From Bacteroidales bacterium (GTDB taxonomy: Bacteria; Bacteroidota; Bacteroidia; Bacteroidales; Marinilabiliaceae): a stretch of 64,000 nucleotides of DNA. The stretch is taken from contig JAKSLE010000005.1 of the NCBI GenBank assembly GCA_024401365.1, forward strand, positions 62,001 through 126,000, written 5' to 3'. Positions 44,956-51,583 of this stretch are shown here, in pieces; position 1 is the first letter of the stretch; each line of letters starts with the position of its first letter. The position numbers and the translations under genes were made by a program. Below the pieces are notes generated by a model that was not told where the DNA came from, ran no database searches, and worked only from the letters and a program-made list of their open reading frames with translations.

Positions 44956-45483
44956 TTACTTAGCGCTACCCCCTCCAATTCGCACAAAGAACTGCGAAAC
45001 ATATATTAAAATAACTGTTGCCGCAGCACTGAGCAACATCCTGAGAAGCGTCGGCCACCAAAGAATAGTATCTATCTGCTCAAAAGCAAACAACACTATG
45101 TGGTGTACACCCACTCCCATCAAAACATACTTCAAGTACCATGAAGCATCGTATGTATATAATGTAGGCAAAGTACCTATCTTATAATCATCATGCAAGG
45201 AGATAAACTTCAATATATATGGACGGACATACGACAACAATACACATGCTCCAGCGTGCATACCCGGTGTATTGCAGAACATATCTACCGAGAATCCCAA
45301 AACAAAGCCGACTACCATCAAAAAAGCAGTAGACACACCAAACGGCATAGTCAGCAATAGCAATATATAAGGATATGGATTCACATACCCCAGAAAGTTC
45401 AAATTATTGAACACCAAGACTTGCAACGCCAATAAAATGACGAACAAGACTCCTAATCGTATGACGTTTTGCGAATTAGCCAC
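44956..45483 (-). CDS. mreD: Rod shape-determining membrane protein MreD
   Basis: A 175-residue inner-membrane protein with five to six helices (VIRLGVLFVILLALQVLVFN; PYPYILLLLTMPFG; FLMVVGFVLGFSVDMF). The motif GFSVDMFCNTPGMHAGACVL is the characteristic MreD region. It works with MreC in the elongasome and has no known enzymatic activity. It sits 19 bases after mreC and 2 bases before mrdA. Confidence 0.9.
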   Translation of the reverse strand: MANSQNVIRLGVLFVILLALQVLVFNNLNFLGYVNPYPYILLLLTMPFGVSTAFLMVVGFVLGFSVDMFCNTPGMHAGACVLLSYVRPYILKFISLHDDYKIGTLPTLYTYDASWYLKYVLMGVGVHHIVLFAFEQIDTILWWPTLLRMLLSAAATVILIYVSQFFVRIGGGSAK

Positions 45484-45502
45484 TGTATTACTCGATTACT
45501 CC

Positions 45503-46342
45503 TTACTCTTGATTATTACCTGATTCAAGTTCCTGCTGCTCTTTAGCCAACAAGTCCTCAACTATATATACATCATAAACTGATGCAAAATCAACCGCCA
45601 ATTTAACGGTCAAATCATAGAATCCGCCATTTCGGTCCATATTGACCTTAGATATAGTACCGACATACAAGCCCTCGGGGAAGAAATCCGACGAACCACT
45701 GGTAACTACACTATCACCCTGATTAACAGTTGCATGCTCAGGAATATCTATCAGCTCTGCCTCATCATCAAAGATTGCATCCCATACCAACTGACCTCGG
45801 AAATTGGTCTTCTTCAATTTTGAAGACAATCTGAATGACGTATTTATAATAGGTAATATGGTAGCAAAATTATTTGTAGCAGCAGTAACCAAACCGACGA
45901 CACCCCCATGCTGATCTATTGCAATCATATTCTCCTTTACTCCACCTTGAGTTCCCCTATCGATAGTCAAGTAATTATGCTCTTTGTTTGTTGTAGACTT
46001 AATAACCTTAGCCTCGCGGTATACATATCTTTGAGGGAGAGTATCTTTGGCATTGAAAGTAGCATTTCTCATCAACCTCAACTGCTGGTGCAACATATCC
46101 AACTGATTTTGGAGGGCATTATTCTCTCTGGCGAGAATCTTATTTCTATCGGCTAAGAGGAAATAATCAGCCACACCTTGCTCAGCTTCGTATACTGACG
46201 ACACGACGATATTGGCCGAACTTACATATTTGGCCTGCTGATAATCATTGAAGGAAATGACAAGTGCAAAACAAATTGCTTCAAGGAATATGAAGAATAT
46301 TGTTGTATAATGCCTTGCTATGAAGTAAAAGAAATTACGCAT
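45503..46342 (-). CDS. mreC: Rod shape-determining protein MreC
   Basis: A 279-residue bitopic protein: one N-terminal membrane helix (TIFFIFLEAICFALVISF), a coiled coil about residues 65-95 (LLADRNKILARENNALQNQL), and a periplasmic beta domain with NYLTIDRGTQGGVKENMIAI and GVVGLV. MreC activates PBP2-RodA and links to MreD. It begins the operon mreC-mreD-mrdA-rodA with a -7 box 48 bases before the ATG. In most Bacteroidales it directly follows mreB; here it does not. Confidence 0.93.
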   Translation of the reverse strand: MRNFFYFIARHYTTIFFIFLEAICFALVISFNDYQQAKYVSSANIVVSSVYEAEQGVADYFLLADRNKILARENNALQNQLDMLHQQLRLMRNATFNAKDTLPQRYVYREAKVIKSTTNKEHNYLTIDRGTQGGVKENMIAIDQHGGVVGLVTAATNNFATILPIINTSFRLSSKLKKTNFRGQLVWDAIFDDEAELIDIPEHATVNQGDSVVTSGSSDFFPEGLYVGTISKVNMDRNGGFYDLTVKLAVDFASVYDVYIVEDLLAKEQQELESGNNQE

Positions 46343-46389
46343 AATTCTATTTCAACACACTTTGGGATAAGTCCCTACGATGTAAGTTG

Positions 46390-46397
46390 CAAATATA
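46390..46397 (-). promoter_or_regulatory. -7 promoter element (TATATTTG) of the mreC operon
   Basis: An exact TAnnTTTG on the minus strand followed by CAA, as in the purH and tadA sites. No -33 TTTG at 19-20 bases. Confidence 0.5.
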
Positions 46398-46433
46398 GTT
46401 GAAAGAAAGGAAATTCTCCTTATCACACAGCAA

Positions 46434-46469
46434 TAAAAAAGAGAGTCGCCGATAAAATCGACAACTCTC
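46434..46469 (-). terminator. Terminator of tonB
   Basis: GAGAGT (46441-46446) pairs with ACTCTC (46464-46469) and CGAT with ATCG inside. The minus-strand transcript continues into TTTTTTATT. Confidence 0.8.
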
Positions 46470-46490
46470 CATTATCATGATCCCCACTGA

Positions 46491-47177
46491 TTACTGCAAC
46501 ACGAAGTTGATAGGTACAGTATAGGATACTTTTACAGGTTTACCACGCTGCATACCAGGAGTCCACTTTGGCATAGATTTAACCACGCGAACAGCCTCCT
46601 TGTCAAGGTTTGGATCGAGAGGACGTGCTACCTCAACATTTGTTACCTCACCCTTCTGGTTGATAACGAAACGTACGAATACACGACCCTGGATACCGTT
46701 CTCCTGAGCGATTACAGGATACTTAACCGATTGAGCCAAGAACTTACGCAACTCTAGGTCACCGCCTGGGAAAGTAGGCATCTGCTCTACGATAACGAAT
46801 ACCTCATCTGCAACTTCCTCAACCTCTTCCTCAACTGTTACCTCTTGGAATTCGATCTCTGTTTCTTCTGTTGCCTCAGTATCGAGAATTTCCAACTCGT
46901 CACTGATTTCAGTATCGTCCGTTACGATGTTGAGCACCTCAGCCATCTTTGGTGGTGGAGGTGGTGGAGGTGGTTTGATCTCCTCCTGCTTGGTTACTGG
47001 AACCATCTCTTCTTCGACGGCCACCTCGTCAGGCATATCAGCGATGTTTATCTCGGCTGCCTTAGACGACCACTCGAATGCGCACAAGCATCCGAGAAGT
47101 ACGAGCGCTAAGCCAATCTCGGTAAACAACCCCTTCTTGTTTTCAAGGTCCGCCTTGGGTGTTTTTTTAATTTCCAT
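46491..47177 (-). CDS. tonB: TonB-family energy transducer
   Basis: A 228-residue inner-membrane-anchored periplasmic protein that passes energy from ExbB-ExbD to outer-membrane TonB-dependent receptors. It has a short cytoplasmic start, one membrane helix at about residues 17-36 (TEIGLALVLLGCLCAF), an acidic/Pro linker with eight prolines (KPPPPPPPPK), a long Glu/Thr-rich stretch, and a C-terminal TonB domain (FPGGDLELRKFLAQSVKYP; GRVFVRFVINQKGEV; SMPKWTPGMQRGKPV). The acidic linker, unlike the Pro/Lys linker of E. coli TonB, is common in this phylum. It is separated by 19 kb from the exb operon. A hairpin lies in its leader. Confidence 0.93.
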   Translation of the reverse strand: MEIKKTPKADLENKKGLFTEIGLALVLLGCLCAFEWSSKAAEINIADMPDEVAVEEEMVPVTKQEEIKPPPPPPPPKMAEVLNIVTDDTEISDELEILDTEATEETEIEFQEVTVEEEVEEVADEVFVIVEQMPTFPGGDLELRKFLAQSVKYPVIAQENGIQGRVFVRFVINQKGEVTNVEVARPLDPNLDKEAVRVVKSMPKWTPGMQRGKPVKVSYTVPINFVLQ

Positions 47178-47191
47178 AAGTCAAACATTGT

Positions 47192-47208
47192 GGCACTGCG
47201 GGAGTGCC
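47192..47208 (-). promoter_or_regulatory. Hairpin in the 5' leader of tonB
   Basis: GGCACT pairs with AGTGCC across a 5-base loop, ending 15 bases before the tonB ATG, within the mRNA leader. Without a following T-run on the minus strand it is not a terminator; it may affect translation or mRNA stability. Confidence 0.4.
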
Positions 47209-47352
47209 GTTTTATTTATGTCAAGTCAAGTCTTTCTATTTTCGGAGCAAATGTGTCCATTTGCGACTGCAAGTATAGGTGTTTTTTTTGGATTGTTCAC
47301 TATCTATCACATTTTTTTTGCCGATATTTCTGCTGATTAACTCTCTTTTGCC

Positions 47353-47360
47353 TACTTTCG
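47353..47360 (+). promoter_or_regulatory. Possible -7 element for dus
   Basis: TACTTTCG differs by one base from TAnnTTTG and lies 21 bases before the ATG at 47381. TCTG at 47329-47332, 20 bases upstream, is a weak -33 candidate. Confidence 0.35.
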
Positions 47361-47380
47361 CATACCGATTTGATACATTT

Positions 47381-48361
47381 ATGAAGATAGGTTCTCTCGA
47401 CTTGGGCCATGAACCAGTGCTCCTGGCTCCAATGGAAGATGTCACAGACATCCCGTTTCGCCGTCTCTGCAAAGAGGCTGGCGCAGACCTTATGTACACT
47501 GAGTTTGTAAGTGCTGACGCTATTATCCGCGACATTGACAGCTCGATGCGCAAATTGAATATTCTTGCAGCAGAACGTCCTGTTGGCGTACAGATATACG
47601 GTCGCGAGATAGAGCCAATGGTAGAAGCAGCAAAGATTGTTGAGCAAGCCGGACCAGATATAATAGATATCAATTTTGGTTGTCCTGTAAAAAAGATAGC
47701 AGGCAAAGGTGCCGGAGCAGGCATGTTGCGCGACATCCCCAAGATGGTAGAGATGACGCGCCAGATAGTGAAAGCGGTAGACCACACACCTGTAACCGTG
47801 AAAACAAGGCTCGGTTGGGATGCCAATTCGAAATTTATAGTAGATACGGCAGAGCGTTTACAAGATGTGGGTATATCTGCGCTCACCATACACGGCAGAA
47901 CTCGTGCTCAGATGTATACTGGCGAAGCCGACTGGACACTTATAGGAGAAGTCAAGAACAATCCACGCATGACCATCCCAATTATAGGTAACGGAGACAT
48001 CACCACTCCTGAGGGGGCACGAAACGCATTTGACAAATATGGTGTAGACGCCATAATGATTGGTCGTGCTGCCATTGGCAAGCCATGGATATTCACCGAA
48101 GTAAAACACTATCTGAAGACAGGAGAGCTACTCCCCCCTATATCCATGCGACAGCTAGTAGACCTACTAAAGCGAGAGATAGACGAGACGATGGACTGGA
48201 TAGGAGACGAGCGCCGAGCTATCCTACACGTTCGCCGTCATCTAGCGATAGCATTCAAAGGGCTGTTTGACTTCCGCGAGACAAAAATAAAAATGCTCCG
48301 AGAGGAGCATATACCTGAACTTAAAGCAATTCTGGATGAGATAGTTGAACGTTGGGGATAA
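47381..48361 (+). CDS. dus: tRNA-dihydrouridine synthase
   Basis: A 326-residue FMN enzyme that reduces uridine in tRNA D-loops. The TIM barrel has LLAPMEDVTDIPFRRLC (FMN binding), GVQIYGRE, DINFGCPVKKIAGKGAGAGM with the catalytic Cys101, VTVKTRLGWD, ALTIHGRTRAQMYTGEADW, IIGNGDITTPEGA and IMIGRAAIGKPWIF. The C-terminal helical RNA-binding domain is short, of DusB type. The ATG at 47381 is chosen because the motif-bearing sequence begins there; the open frame upstream is low-complexity T-rich DNA. It is a lone plus-strand gene in a minus-strand region. Confidence 0.94.
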   Translation: MKIGSLDLGHEPVLLAPMEDVTDIPFRRLCKEAGADLMYTEFVSADAIIRDIDSSMRKLNILAAERPVGVQIYGREIEPMVEAAKIVEQAGPDIIDINFGCPVKKIAGKGAGAGMLRDIPKMVEMTRQIVKAVDHTPVTVKTRLGWDANSKFIVDTAERLQDVGISALTIHGRTRAQMYTGEADWTLIGEVKNNPRMTIPIIGNGDITTPEGARNAFDKYGVDAIMIGRAAIGKPWIFTEVKHYLKTGELLPPISMRQLVDLLKREIDETMDWIGDERRAILHVRRHLAIAFKGLFDFRETKIKMLREEHIPELKAILDEIVERWG

Positions 48362-48370
48362 TTCGTTCTA

Positions 48371-48742
48371 CTATTTAAGTTTCGACATAAACTTATCTAT
48401 ATTCACGACGAAGCGCTCATGCGATCCCTCGCCTATGAGTGTTTCCCCTTGGTATGCGGCGACAGAGAAAGACAATTTTCTTCCGTCGACTGCTATCAAC
48501 TCTGCCTCGGCTCTAACCTCAGCACCCACAGGTGAAGCTTTGACGTGAGAAACATTCATAAGAGTTCCCACTGTAGTATCCGTATCAGCCATCTCGTCGG
48601 CCACACATTTCATAGCGGCCTCCTCCATCAAGGCTATCATCCTTGGAGTAGCCAACACCTGCAATGAACCTGAACCCACAGCCAGAGCTGTATCCTTATC
48701 AGCGACAGTTAGACTTGCTGTATACCTTTTACCTATTTCCAT
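48371..48742 (-). CDS. Hotdog-fold thioesterase (fluoroacetyl-CoA thioesterase-like)
   Basis: A 123-residue single-domain hotdog protein. EIGKRYTASLTVADKDTALA at the start, LATPRMIALMEEAAMKCV (the long central helix with Glu), TTVGTLMNVSHVKASPVG and the strand AAYQGETLIGEGSHERFVV match the FlK/thioesterase type, which hydrolyses small acyl-CoAs. The substrate is unknown. The true start is ATG at 48742. An in-frame ATG at 48802 would add 20 residues encoded by the dispersed repeat and the stop region of the upstream gene, and these do not fit the family. Confidence 0.83.
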   Translation of the reverse strand: MEIGKRYTASLTVADKDTALAVGSGSLQVLATPRMIALMEEAAMKCVADEMADTDTTVGTLMNVSHVKASPVGAEVRAEAELIAVDGRKLSFSVAAYQGETLIGEGSHERFVVNIDKFMSKLK

Positions 48743-48754
48743 ATATGTTTCTAG

Positions 48755-48791
48755 TCTATTAGTAATACCTTGTTGCTCGCAGTTTTTTTTA
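48755..48791 (-). repeat. Dispersed A-tract/TGCGAGCAAC repeat, copy E (minus orientation)
   Basis: Read on the minus strand: T, eight A, C, core TGCGAGCAAC (48781-48772), AAGG, TATTAC. It fills most of the 60-base gap between the DUF3108 gene and the thioesterase gene. Its tail lacks the CTCTC/GAGAG hairpin. Confidence 0.8.
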
Positions 48792-48802
48792 TTTGCGCAC
48801 AT

Positions 48803-49618
48803 TTACTTTTTAGATACCACAGTCAACGGTGAGCGTGTTCCTCGGCATTCATCCAATATAGCTTTCACGCTGCCAATCAACACTTTAGCCTCGACAATAA
48901 TAGGCACTCTATTTTCGTCGTCGGTCACCCATACCGTCATATCCTCTCCACCCGAGAAAATAGTACCCTCCACGAGCAATGGTGTAAATTTCAGACAATC
49001 GTACGTCCTTCCATCCCTCGTAGAAGCCTGCTCCTTGCCGTGATACCTTATAAACAAGTCGAAAATTTCGGAATTGATTATAAGAGACATAGGTATGATA
49101 TCTCCGGGCTTGTAATTTTCAAAATCGATGTTTCTAGCTTTGTATACCATAGTAAGGACATCGGCGGCGCACAAATCCCACTTGCCGTTGTATGACGTCT
49201 TTAATGGTTTCTTGTTGCCCTTCCGCTGTATAGACTCGGCAGTCAAGGTACTATCGACGTCATTATATATATACTCGCTAGTTGTAACTGTTTTACCCTC
49301 GTAATTAGACTGTCTGAATGACCTAGGTCTGAGTGTATGGACATCCACCACTGACTGAAAAGTATCCCTAACAGAAAAGAACCAGTCATAGCCAGACTTA
49401 GTTTTTCCGGTAGACTCTATCAATAAGTTATCCTTACCCAAAGCTGAGGTAGAGAAAAAGACATCAGCGGCATTCATCCATACAAAATGCCAATTGTAAT
49501 AGGCATTATAGTGAGCCCACTCGCCATCCCTAGTTGTATAGTTTCTCTCCACACATTGCGAATATGTGTGCTGTCCTAACAACAGAAAAAACAATAGTAT
49601 AGTTGTCAGTAGTCTCAT
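48803..49618 (-). CDS. DUF3108 domain exported protein
   Basis: A 271-residue protein with a signal peptide (RLLTTILLFFLLLGQHTYS before QCVER). The body follows the DUF3108 pattern: a lipocalin-like barrel starting WHFVWMNAADVFFSTSAL, TKSGYDWFFSVRDTFQSVVD, LRPRSFRQSNYEGKTVTTSE, DVLTMVYKARNIDFENYKPG and ending MTVWVTDDENRVPIIVEAKV. The domain is periplasmic and its function is unknown. ATG at 49618, two bases after the tadA stop, is chosen over an upstream one because the signal peptide starts there. It is in the tadA operon. Confidence 0.82.
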   Translation of the reverse strand: MRLLTTILLFFLLLGQHTYSQCVERNYTTRDGEWAHYNAYYNWHFVWMNAADVFFSTSALGKDNLLIESTGKTKSGYDWFFSVRDTFQSVVDVHTLRPRSFRQSNYEGKTVTTSEYIYNDVDSTLTAESIQRKGNKKPLKTSYNGKWDLCAADVLTMVYKARNIDFENYKPGDIIPMSLIINSEIFDLFIRYHGKEQASTRDGRTYDCLKFTPLLVEGTIFSGGEDMTVWVTDDENRVPIIVEAKVLIGSVKAILDECRGTRSPLTVVSKK

Positions 49619-49620
49619 TA

Positions 49621-50055
49621 CTACCTTTTTGAATTGAAAAATTGCAATACTAAATCTCTGCACTCTGTCTCCATAAGCCCCTTTACTACCTGAGTCTTAG
49701 GATGGAGTGGCGAAGGTGTCAGTCGAGCATATCCGCGCTTCTCGTCAGATGCGCCATAAACCAACTTACCCAATTGAGCCCATGCCAAGGCGCCTGCGCA
49801 CATTGTACATGGTTCTACAGTTACATACATAGTTGCATCTGTAAGATATTTTCCTCCCAAAGCTTGAGTAGCTGCTGTGAGAGCCAATATCTCGGCATGA
49901 GCAGTAACATCTGCCAGCATCTCAGTCTGGTTGTGACCTCGACCTACTATCTGTCCGTTACAAACCACTACTGCACCGATAGGCACCTCGTCAAGTTGCA
50001 ACGCTTTTTGAGCCTCCTTCAAGGCCTCCTTCATATAGTAAGTATCATCAAGCAT
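49621..50055 (-). CDS. tadA: tRNA-specific adenosine deaminase
   Basis: A 144-residue zinc deaminase that converts A34 to inosine in tRNA-Arg. The active site is complete: HAE (His53, Glu55) and PCTMC (Cys83, Cys86). MLDDTYYMKEALKEAQKALQ is the usual amphipathic N-terminal helix, so the ATG at 50055 is probably correct even though an exact -7 box ends only 5 bases before it. The next gene follows after 2 bases. Confidence 0.95.
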   Translation of the reverse strand: MLDDTYYMKEALKEAQKALQLDEVPIGAVVVCNGQIVGRGHNQTEMLADVTAHAEILALTAATQALGGKYLTDATMYVTVEPCTMCAGALAWAQLGKLVYGASDEKRGYARLTPSPLHPKTQVVKGLMETECRDLVLQFFNSKR

Positions 50056-50060
50056 TAGTG

Positions 50061-50068
50061 CAAATATA
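50061..50068 (-). promoter_or_regulatory. -7 promoter element (TATATTTG) right before tadA
   Basis: An exact TAnnTTTG on the minus strand. Transcription starting 5-8 bases on would place the start of the mRNA at or next to the tadA ATG. No TTTG box at 19-20 bases, so it is uncertain. Confidence 0.4.
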
Positions 50069-50087
50069 TGTATTATATTTTATAATC

Positions 50088-51500
50088 CTACTTTTTATCA
50101 ACTATTCGCTTCACTCTCAAGCTCATAAGAACAGAAACCAGTGGCGACAGATAGTTGAAAAAGCAATAAGGCAGATACGTCATGGTAGCAACACCCAGCA
50201 CAGTTGCCTGTGTCATGCCACAAGTCGACCAAGGGACGAGAACAGAAGTAACTGTAGTTCCATCTTCAATACTTCTACTAAGAAGATGCGGTTTATGTCC
50301 CATAGCCTCGTACTTTTCCTTAAAAATAGAACCCGATAGGATTACTGCCAGATACTGGTCGCAAGTTACAGCGTTAAGAATAATACCTGAACTGACAGTA
50401 GCGCCTACTAAAGTCCAAGTTCTCTTGGCAGAAGAAACAATCTTTCTCATGATAACCTCAAGGAATCCACTAGCTGTCATCACTCCTCCGAAAACCATTG
50501 CACAGATAATAAGCCATATAGTATTCATAACGCCAGCTATACCGCCGGTAGAAACCAGGTCATCCAACTCCGCATTGCCAGTTGATATATTAGTTGCTCC
50601 GAAAACACTCTGCATAGCCCCCTTGAAGATACTACCATCGCCGATAGTCGACAACTGCTCAGGCTGTAGAATCAAAGCAGCTATAACACCCAATAATGTT
50701 GCGAAGAACATAACTGGTACTGCCGGCAACTTTTTATATATCATAAAACCTGTCAAGACAGGAACCACCAAAAGCCAATGAGAAATATTGAAAGTACTAT
50801 TGATGCCATCGACATATACATTTATATCACTAGCGCCTGTCGTAGGCATCAACAGACTAGCTATGATAAATATTACGACAGTTATTGTCATTGAGGGCAC
50901 GGTAGTTTTGGTCATATACCTGATATGCTCAAACAATGGGGTGCCCACAGTAGACGACGCCAGGACAGTGGTATCTGATAAAGGAGACATCTTATCGCCG
51001 AAATATGCACCGCTGATTATGGCACCGGCTGTCCAGCCATCGTCAAAGCCATTAGCTCGACCAACTCCTATGAGAGCGATACCTATGGTGGCTATAGTAG
51101 TCCATGAAGAACCTGTGACAACCGATATGATGGCGCACAATATGCATGCCGTTGGCAAGAAAATAGCAGGTGATATAATATGTAACCCTGCATTAATCAG
51201 ATATGGGACTACGCCGCTAACCATCCATACCCCGCTAAGTGACCCGATGAGCATCAACATTACTATAGCAGTAGCTACACCTGCTATACTCTTAGCTATA
51301 GCGGCATCGAAGAGCGAGTACTCAAACTTGTAAAAACAGACACTGACGAGTACCGCTACTGCGGATGTAAATAACAAGCCGACCTGACTAGCTCCTTCCA
51401 GGGCATCTGCTCCAAAAGTATATATGACAGCCCCCTGAATAACTACCAAAACCACTAATGGTATAAGTGCTATTATGAAAGGAATCTTCTTGTCGCTCAT
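50088..51500 (-). CDS. nhaC: NhaC-family Na+/H+ antiporter
   Basis: A 470-residue inner-membrane antiporter with about 12 helices. Family signs are SSWTTIATIGIALIGVGRA, SGAYFGDKMSPLSDTTVLAS with its charged and polar residues in the ion path, and GTTVTSVLVPWSTCGMTQAT near the C-terminus. It exports sodium (or exchanges malate/lactate in some relatives) using the proton gradient. It starts divergently from a sodium:alanine/glycine symporter, with overlapping promoters, which suggests linked sodium handling. tadA follows 32 bases after its stop. Confidence 0.9.
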   Translation of the reverse strand: MSDKKIPFIIALIPLVVLVVIQGAVIYTFGADALEGASQVGLLFTSAVAVLVSVCFYKFEYSLFDAAIAKSIAGVATAIVMLMLIGSLSGVWMVSGVVPYLINAGLHIISPAIFLPTACILCAIISVVTGSSWTTIATIGIALIGVGRANGFDDGWTAGAIISGAYFGDKMSPLSDTTVLASSTVGTPLFEHIRYMTKTTVPSMTITVVIFIIASLLMPTTGASDINVYVDGINSTFNISHWLLVVPVLTGFMIYKKLPAVPVMFFATLLGVIAALILQPEQLSTIGDGSIFKGAMQSVFGATNISTGNAELDDLVSTGGIAGVMNTIWLIICAMVFGGVMTASGFLEVIMRKIVSSAKRTWTLVGATVSSGIILNAVTCDQYLAVILSGSIFKEKYEAMGHKPHLLSRSIEDGTTVTSVLVPWSTCGMTQATVLGVATMTYLPYCFFNYLSPLVSVLMSLRVKRIVDKK

Positions 51501-51529
51501 GATAATTTATAACTGTTTTTGCCTTGTTG

Positions 51530-51537
51530 CAAAGTTA
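51530..51537 (-). promoter_or_regulatory. -7 promoter element (TAACTTTG) of nhaC
   Basis: An exact TAnnTTTG on the minus strand, 29 bases before the nhaC ATG. It lies within the region where the opposite promoter would have its -33 box. Confidence 0.5.
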
Positions 51538-51553
51538 ATTAAAATATTTCAGC

Positions 51554-51561
51554 TATTTTTG
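51554..51561 (+). promoter_or_regulatory. -7 promoter element (TATTTTTG) of the alanine/glycine symporter
   Basis: An exact TAnnTTTG 22 bases before the ATG at 51584. GTTG at 51526-51529 is a poor -33 candidate with a 24-base spacer. Confidence 0.5.
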
Positions 51562-51583
51562 CATCAATATTCATACACTACAC

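Noticed and set aside
47192-47217. GGCACT/AGTGCC hairpin followed by GTTTTATTT on the plus strand as a terminator
   Set aside because: No plus-strand transcript ends there; it lies between divergent starts and is more likely a leader structure of tonB.
47279-47380. N-terminal extension of Dus by 34 residues (hydrophobic)
   Set aside because: Encoded by T-rich promoter DNA; the Dus family starts at KIGSLDLGHEPVLLAPM.
50058-51333. Plus-strand frames opposite nhaC
   Set aside because: Antisense shadows; the minus-strand gene has all NhaC motifs.
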